Shown one piece after another: positions 57,301-64,000 of a stretch of 64,000 bases of DNA. Under the pieces are notes generated by a model. The model did no database searches and was not told the origin of the DNA. It saw only the letters and a program-made list of their open reading frames with translations. Each line of letters begins with the position of its first letter. Positions within the stretch are counted from its first letter, which is position 1. The DNA lies in assembly GCF_000143415.4 (NCBI RefSeq), contig NW_003314299.1:1347502-1411501 (forward strand). Direction: 5' to 3'. This DNA is from Selaginella moellendorffii. Lineage: Eukaryota > Streptophyta > Lycopodiopsida > Selaginellales > Selaginellaceae. A program made the translations under genes and the position numbers.

Positions 57301-60300
57301 GTATTAATTGCTCCTGATCCCTTTGTATGATGCATTTCAACTGTTGCACATGCACAATCTCTGGAGAATCAGTCTACTGGACGTTATGCCGAACTTCATA
57401 AACTTGTCATCCAACTTATCAAAATACCTAATACAGTCCTTTCCACTAAACAAGGAGCCCTTTAAATAAACCACGTACCGTAAGATGGGGAAAACGGACT
57501 AACACTAAATCATTCACTTTATACTCTATAGGTGGACAATGACAAGAGTTGTAATGCCATTGTTGTCCCACTTATATGCAGCCTAAATGTTTGGCAAACT
57601 CTGCTTGGACAAGTGGAAAAATGCTCGTCAAATATTGATCCCTTGACCTAGCATCAGCAACTCGTGGCAATCGTGAAGGTAAACCCAACTCCATTGGTAA
57701 TATTAGATCATGACTATATAAGAGTTTATATGGTGAAGCACCAACAGAACTCTACACCCCTATGACATATGTATATCAAAGAAACGATAAATTACTATCC
57801 CAATCTAAATGCTGAAAGTTCACATACTTCGTGATCATCCCTTTGAACATCCGAATGAGATGTTCCACTAGACCATCTGATTGTGGATGATAAACACTTA
57901 TGAAAGTGTGGCGTATCCCCAACCTAGACATCAAAACATGAAATGCCTCAGCCATAAATGCGGGGCCATTATTCGAAAAAATCTGTCCTGGACAAGAATG
58001 CTGGAACACCACTCAATTGAGGAAGAAGTATCTAATAGTAGTTGCAGAGGCACTAACAAGAGCACCAACTTCCACCCAATGAATCAAGTAGTTAGATGCA
58101 ATAATAATATACTCATTTCCAGCAGTCGACCGTGGAAAAGGTCCCATAAGATCAAACACCACCAACTCAAACGGACGGAAAACCGCAATTAACTCCAACC
58201 GTCCTTCCACAGCATGAGGGGGAGTATTATGAATTTGGCACCAAATGCAGCTATGTCATGTCACATCTCTGACCAATAAAAAAACCTGCATAGCTTCTCA
58301 GTTACACGACGATGTCCCATATGCCCACCTAGAACAGGAGAATCACGGTAAGCATGGAGAAACCGTGAAATAAAGACAGAAAGCACCACCAGCCGTAAAT
58401 GATCATCAAGATCTGTCCCTACAAAATAAAGAAGGCCATCCTCAAGGCAATATTGAGAATGTACATGCTGGAAAGGTAAGTCATCAGCAAGTGATGCAAG
58501 ATTCTCAAACCCATCGCGAAGCTTTCGAATCCATGGCTCAATCTTTTGAGCCTTGTGAACCTCATCAAGAGAAGGTAGATCTTGCTTTGCGCCTTGTGGA
58601 CACTGAACATCAAGTACAGCAACTGCCGACAGCACAGAATCCTTGTTTAGAAAATCCATAGATACTGGAACAACAGGCTCATCAGAAACATGAGAAGAGA
58701 GTGGAGAAGGAAAAGGAGCTCGAGAAAAAGCATTAACATCAGCCATAGAACTCCCTGGGCAATGAATAATGTCAAAATCATATATTTGAAGCTTCAAAAT
58801 CCACCGAGTAGTACGACCAACTAGGTTCTTCCGCTTCAATAATGAAGTAACAGCAGCATGGTTACTTTCAAGTAACGTCCAAGAACCATGTAGATATGTA
58901 TGAAGTTTCTTGAAACCCCAAACTATTGCTAAACACTCCTTCTTTGTCATGGAATAGTTCACTTCTACTGGTTGTAATTTACGGCTTATATATGCAATAA
59001 GATGACACTGACCAAGCACACTAAAGCTTCCTTGCATCAACACACCTCCAAGACCAATATGAGAAGCATCCACGCACAAAATAAAAGGTCAAGTGTAGTC
59101 AGGATATGCCAAAACCAAAGGAGTCGTCAACAGCTCTTTGAGATCCACAAACGCCCGCTCACAATCCGAAGACCAGATGAAAGATGATGTTGATGACTTC
59201 AGCAACGCTTGCAACGGTGCAGTGCAATCAGAAAGATGATCCACAAAACGACCAAGATACTGCACCTTGCCCAGGAAGTGTTGCACATCATTCACACACT
59301 TCGGAGTAGGGAACTTTAGAACAGCCACAAGTTTGTCAGGATCAACTTGCAAACCCTCACGAGAAATATGGTACCCAAGATAAATCGTGTCCTTGGACCC
59401 AAACACGCACTTCGACCGCTTCAGCTTTAAACCAATGTCCCGTAGCCAATCCAACACTTTACAAACATCATGAATGTACTCTTCCCATGTCCCCTCCGAG
59501 TGAATCAAGACATCATCAATGAAGTCAGCAGTCACCTCTGGCATATCACAAAGAACCTTGTCCATCATCCACTGGAAAGTTGCTGGAGCATTGTTCAAAC
59601 CAAACGGCATCACCAAGAACTTGTACAAACTAAATGGTGTACGAAAAGCAGTCTTAGGAATATCTTCTTCGGCCATCGGTACTTGCCAATACCCAGAAGC
59701 TATATCTAGTTTGGTGAACCAACGACTTCGCCCCAAACAATCCAAGAGATCAGTAGTGTGAGGAAGAGGGTACACATCCGGGATCATCACTTCGTTTAAC
59801 AGACGATAGTCGATACAGAAACGAATACTTCCATCAGGCTTCGTCACAAAATGAGGTTCACATGCCCAAGGACTCCGTGACTTCCGAATAACACCCTTCT
59901 CCAACATTTCCTTGACGTTTGTATGTAAAATCTTGATCTCTTTGGGTGACCGACGACAAACAAGAACCTTGATTGGACACGCATCCCTGGTTAAAATAGG
60001 ATGATGTGTGGGAATCTTGGCCCTAAATGATAGGTCAAATTCAAAGAGATCAAAATACTCCTTCATAAGCCGGTCAACTGCTGCAACACAATGATTTTCG
60101 GAGGGATTGGAAAAAGGAAGAGCAGAGCAAGATGGAAACATAGGAGGAAGGAATAGGGGGACAAAAGTAATGGAAGCAGAGGTAGAAGTAAAGGGATGAA
60201 AAGGTACTGAAGTAAAAGGAATGGATGAAATATAAGGTAAGATGAGACAAGGGGAAGAAGCTTCAAAGTCATATTTAGCATGATTGCACTGCAACCAATC

Positions 60301-61060
60301 CATACCAAGGATGAGGTCAAAAGCTTAACTCGACACCACCCGCAATGATTGCAACCCAAGCTCAAGATTGCCCACACGCACAACCAGGTCCGCCTCATCC
60401 CATGCATATGCATGTGTATGGCCGTTGCCATAAAGAATAAAAACTGGTTCTGTCGCACGACGCAATTGTAGATAGCAACGTGTGGCAACAGGTCAAGCAA
60501 TAGAAGGTAATCTCAAACCTGTATCAACCAACATAAAGAGAATAATAGGAGACCTCTTGTTATAAAAACGAGCTTGGAAAGTAAACACTGAATGAACCAG
60601 TGTTAAGTGAACCCCTTGATGATACTCCCGAAAGAAAGATGGAGGGGTCACTAACTTATTCGCATAAGATCCCTCCATTACTGGCATGACTTCTCATTTC
60701 CCGAATGCATCTCGGTGTGCAGACCTTCCATTGCAATAGCACCAACAAGATGTTGTTGACGCTAAGGTCTCCACCCAGGAAATGGAGGTCGCCAATCCGG
60801 AAAACGCTGACAACGCCGATAAGTGTGACCAACTTCATCATATGCCCAACAGTGAACATCATGACCACGACCACGTCCTCGCCCTTGTCCTTGGACTCGA
60901 GCAGCAGCAGCATCAACCTCTATTGGAACAGGACCATCGCCCACAGGGAGTGTAGTGGAAGGACATGCAGCAAGAAGTTGAAGAAGCGACATTTTATAAC
61001 GTTGTGCCAAGTGAAGAGCGTCACCAAGGGTGGTGTAAGCAACTAAATTTTCCATTCTAC
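57300..61060 (-). mobile_element. Ty3/Gypsy retrotransposon body, broken
   Basis: Read on the minus strand in order: gag zinc knuckle (CWAYDEVGHTYRRC near 60,840, second Cys now Tyr), protease (LVDTG near 60,520), reverse transcriptase (60,000-59,300: FCIDYRLLNEV, KLDIASGYWQVPM, VMPFGLNNAPATF, FIDDVLIHS), RNase H (59,079-58,700), integrase (58,210-57,780: FDLMGPFP, SNNGPAF, HPQSDGLVEHL) and integrase C-terminus near 57,540. The frame is interrupted by several stops and frameshifts. The integrase SDNG motif reads SNNG and the RNase H TDH motif reads SNH, so it is probably inactive. It is much less AT-rich than the other relics, hence younger. Confidence 0.9.
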
Positions 61061-62007
61061 TTTAGTCACTTAACCACACTTCCAACCACTTGGAGGAGTC
61101 TCACTCACAACCTCCATAAGTCCTATTTCAGACTTGGGCTTGCTAGCCCCGAGAATGGCATCCCCGCCACTCAACCTTTGCACTTGATCCAAGTGCTCCA
61201 TGTGTTCGATCCCATGACCGACACCCCGAGGTACCACCAACATATCAACCTGTTACGCTAAGGCCATGTCCATTCACCTTGGTGACAACGATGGTCTGAC
61301 ACCACCTACATCCCAGTCCCATCACTCAAAGACTGGGCCATCCATCCACGAGTGATCATCCCAAATCCACTCCTTAGCATCCTTAGGATGCCCACAGAAA
61401 TGGGGATTAGCCTTCCCCAATATCTCCGTTCCAGTCCCCACCAAGTCCTTTTTCGTCCTTGGCCGTGCTCGCCAACACTGCCACTAGATCAAGGCCAACG
61501 GGCCCGACCACTAAGTCCCACTGTCCTCTAGGACTTCCTCCCTGTGTGACCGTGTCCTTGGTCACCACACCAGAGGACTACTCCTCTTCCTTTCCATAGT
61601 CTTGGACTTTAGGACGACATTTCGGAACACCGTGGCCCTACGCGGGCCTCGTGGGTACTCTCCCTGCCTTTCGCCTTTAGGTGCTCTAGCCATGTGCTTA
61701 GAGCAAGGTTCCATTGAGCCACACCAGGTATCCAAGTAGGTAGTGCCACCCACACTTAGACTGGGAGCATCAGCCAGACGATTTCCCGGGGGAACTAGAG
61801 CCAGCTCTTGAACACTTCACCAAGCTACCCCACTTGTCGGTCCGTATTTACTCTAGTCTTGGACTTCCCAGTGGTCAGTTCATCACCCAACACTGGGTCT
61901 GGCCTTCCTGGGCCAAACTGGCCTTTCCTGGGCCAAACTGGCCTTTCCGGGCCAAACGGGCTCCAGGGGGCTCAAACCCCCACACTCTCCCTACTATACT
62001 TTTGGAA

Positions 62008-62026
62008 CCCCCCCCCCCCCCCCCCC
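62008..62026 (+). repeat. poly-C run (19 C)
   Basis: Nineteen consecutive C (poly-G on the minus strand). The related decayed repeat near 33,377 has only five. Length may be assembly- or slippage-sensitive. Confidence 0.9.
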
Positions 62027-62084
62027 TTGAGGGACGATCGCTTTGGGCTTTCACCCAACTGCCTGTATTAGTATTTGGACTCGA

Positions 62085-62133
62085 ACTTGGACTCGGACTC
62101 GGACTCGGTCTCAATCCTGGATTTGGACTCGGA

Positions 62134-62170
<37 letters not shown>

Positions 62171-62540
62171 CCGGTCTCGGTCCCGGTCTCGGTTCCATCT
62201 CAGACTCCACCTCGGGTCCATCTCGGACTCCATCTCGGGTCCATCTCGGACTCCATCTCAGGTCCATCTCGGACTCCATCTCGGTCCATCTCGGACTCCT
62301 TCTCGGACTCCATCTCGGACTCCATCTCGGACTCCACTTTGGGTCCATCTCGGACTCCATCTCAGACTCCATATCGGACTCCACTTCGGGTCCATCTCGG
62401 ACTCCATATCGAACTCCATCTCGGACTCCATATCGAACTCCATCTCGGACTCCACTTCGGACTCCATATCGGACTCCACTTTGGGTCCATCTCGGACTCC
62501 ATCTCAGACTCCATATCGGGTCCATCTCGGGCTCCACTTC
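62085..62540 (+). repeat. minisatellite of CTCGGACTCCAT / CTCGGTCTCGGT units
   Basis: About 450 bp of 12-bp-scale units: first CTCGGTCTCGGT, then CATCTCGGACTC with higher-order variants including GGGTCCATCTCGGACTC and CATATCGAACTC. All frames are open across it and give long artificial peptides. Confidence 0.9.
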
Positions 62541-64000
62541 GGGTCCACCTCAGACACTTCCACGTGTCATGTGTTGGTCCTTTTGGGTCCCTTTTTGGAG
62601 CCTCGCTTATTGCTCGCTTCATGCTCGTTCCTTGAGCACTCCGTTGGGAGTTCCACTCCCGCTCTCAACCTCTCAAGTCGGAGCCTTTTAGTCCAAATGT
62701 GTTACGCTCGTTTGGCTTTTGCTTCGGCCACTACCACGTGGCACCCTTTCGGCTCCACTTTGGGGCCTAGAGATTTTGTGTCTCACAACTCCACCACCTA
62801 TAGACGAAGTTCGATGTCCTCATCAAACGGTAAACCCTCTTATAAAGTAACACCCACATGTATTACTAGTTCCATCCTTGGCACCCAACCAATATTTATC
62901 TATGGTTTGACACCAAAGGTGCACCATGCCTTGTCCATCCTTTAAGGAGGATAGTCTCTTTAATATAGAGACTCATTCGACCACCTGGGGTGGTTTGCTC
63001 CCTTTTATTGGTTCAGTTCTCGCTAAACCCGTTAGAGACTCCTTCTCTAACTCAATTCCACTACTCATTCTCGAGTAGTCTCAGATTCCATTGACATAAC
63101 TTTGCACTTTGGAAATTTTAGTTTTGACTTCTTAGAGTCAATTTCCTAGGTGTCTTCGACACCTTACGTTGCACATGGTGCAACTCCACTTCCCTATCCT
63201 AGGAAGTTCTTTACTTGAGGATACTATCATCCTCTCTCCGATATCGTGCCACCTTTGACACTAAGTTTCAGTTATCATCATTGGTGCTAAGGCTGCCTAC
63301 AGCCCTATTATTTGGCTACCTTACCACTCCCCCCTTTGGAGCATCCACTTCGCCAAATCGGAGCGGTTGGGAATCCACCCTTAGGGAAACTTTGCCATTC
63401 CCACAATCCGTTAGCACCTAACACATTAGTGTTCTTGGCCTAACTTTGCCATTTGGATTTTTTCCCAGGATTCCTATGGCTCTTCTCTTAGCCACTAATC
63501 TTTTGCTCCTATCCTTGATTGTTGTACCCAGCAACATAGGATCGCTACCTCCATTTTCGAGGTTTCTTTTTAGTTCCATAGCAAACACTTTGTTTTGCTA
63601 AGTCCAGAAGGTGTTCACCCCTAGTACGTCTCTTTAACATTTTCTGTTGTGGGCTCTATCCACGGCCCAACTTTTGAGATCCTTTCTTGGATCTCTTATA
63701 GAGACTACCTTTCTCGGACTTACTATGCCACAGCATTGACATAGCTCATTTCCCTTAGGTGTTCTTCCCACTTGGTCACCTTGACCAAGCCACACCATTA
63801 TCAATAGTTCAAATTAACACTTTGAACTAAGAATCATATTCCTTAACCCAAATAAAGACTTGGTCCTTATTTAGCCACAAGATCACCTGGTGATCTCATC
63901 TTGACCCCTTAATAAGTTTACCCATAAGAACTAGGTCTTCTAGACCCCTCTATGTTGTTGACTATGACCCCGAGGGCATCCCCCACACTTGGCAGTGCGG

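Larger units (their letters stand above)
61070..64000. mobile_element. LTR-like or untranslated part of a retroelement
   Basis: No sustained coding signal. The sequence shares its 62,040-62,200 portion with the decayed copy at 33,400-33,560, contains short internal duplications (TTCCTGGGCCAAACTGGCC twice near 61,907-61,945), a 19-C run and a minisatellite. It adjoins the start of the Gypsy gag region at 61,060, so it may be the 5' LTR or leader of that element; the window ends before the outer boundary. Confidence 0.5.

Noticed and set aside
61834-62945. Long plus- and minus-strand frames rich in SRTPSRTPYR or WSPRWSPRW
   Set aside because: They are translations of the CTCGGACTCCAT minisatellite, which is open in all frames; no domain is present.

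Overview
The window is nuclear DNA of a land plant. Genes are split by many short GT-AG introns (about 40-90 bp), and the gene content is plant-specific: an ACD1-like Rieske oxygenase, sterol methyltransferase 2, a TORTIFOLIA1-type protein, an S40 senescence regulator, a plant-type TYW3-kelch protein and a UDP-glycosyltransferase. Telomere-type TTTAGGG repeats and a gene that looks like a cilium/flagellum EF-hand protein point to a seedless plant with motile sperm. A lycophyte such as Selaginella fits best, but that is inference.

Layout. 1-15 kb is ordinary gene space: the Rieske oxygenase (cut by the window edge), an Fcf2-type rRNA-processing factor, an EF-hand protein followed by a broken partial copy of itself, an S40-like gene, a poor intergenic stretch, and a DEAD-box helicase of the RH1/DDX51 type. 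15-19.2 kb is AT-rich with a microsatellite, a 100-N assembly gap and decayed Gypsy pol pieces. 19,287-32,513 is the notable part: a 28-bp perfect terminal inverted repeat encloses a 13.2-kb, GC-richer block with two divergent multi-domain genes. About 26 copies of a 22-24-bp palindrome (AATGGCRTG / centre / CAYGCCATT) lie inside this block and I saw none elsewhere in the window. 32.5-39.6 kb is again AT-rich, decayed retroelement sequence. 39.7-44.4 kb has a divergent pair (TORTIFOLIA1-like, SMT2). 44.4-48 kb is an AT-rich desert. 48.3-56.3 kb holds the TYW3-kelch gene (with an inverted fragment of itself downstream), katanin p80 and a UGT. 56.3-64 kb is AT-rich DNA, a minus-strand Gypsy element with broken reading frames, and an LTR-like repeat with a minisatellite.

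The candidate undescribed system is the 13.2-kb element. Its minus-strand gene looks like a DDE-type transposase (DUF7869-like core, two DUF8039-like modules at the N-terminus). Its plus-strand gene reads through a chain of short, mostly phase-1 introns as one protein of about 1,640 aa: a ParB/sulfiredoxin-like domain, a possible degenerate DNA-methylase-like region, an acidic linker, and an FCP1/NIF-type HAD phosphatase domain. Several introns of this gene consist of little more than splice sites plus one palindrome, and two further palindromes are read in frame inside an exon. This suggests a mobile element whose repeat family also supplies its introns and perhaps binding sites for its own proteins.
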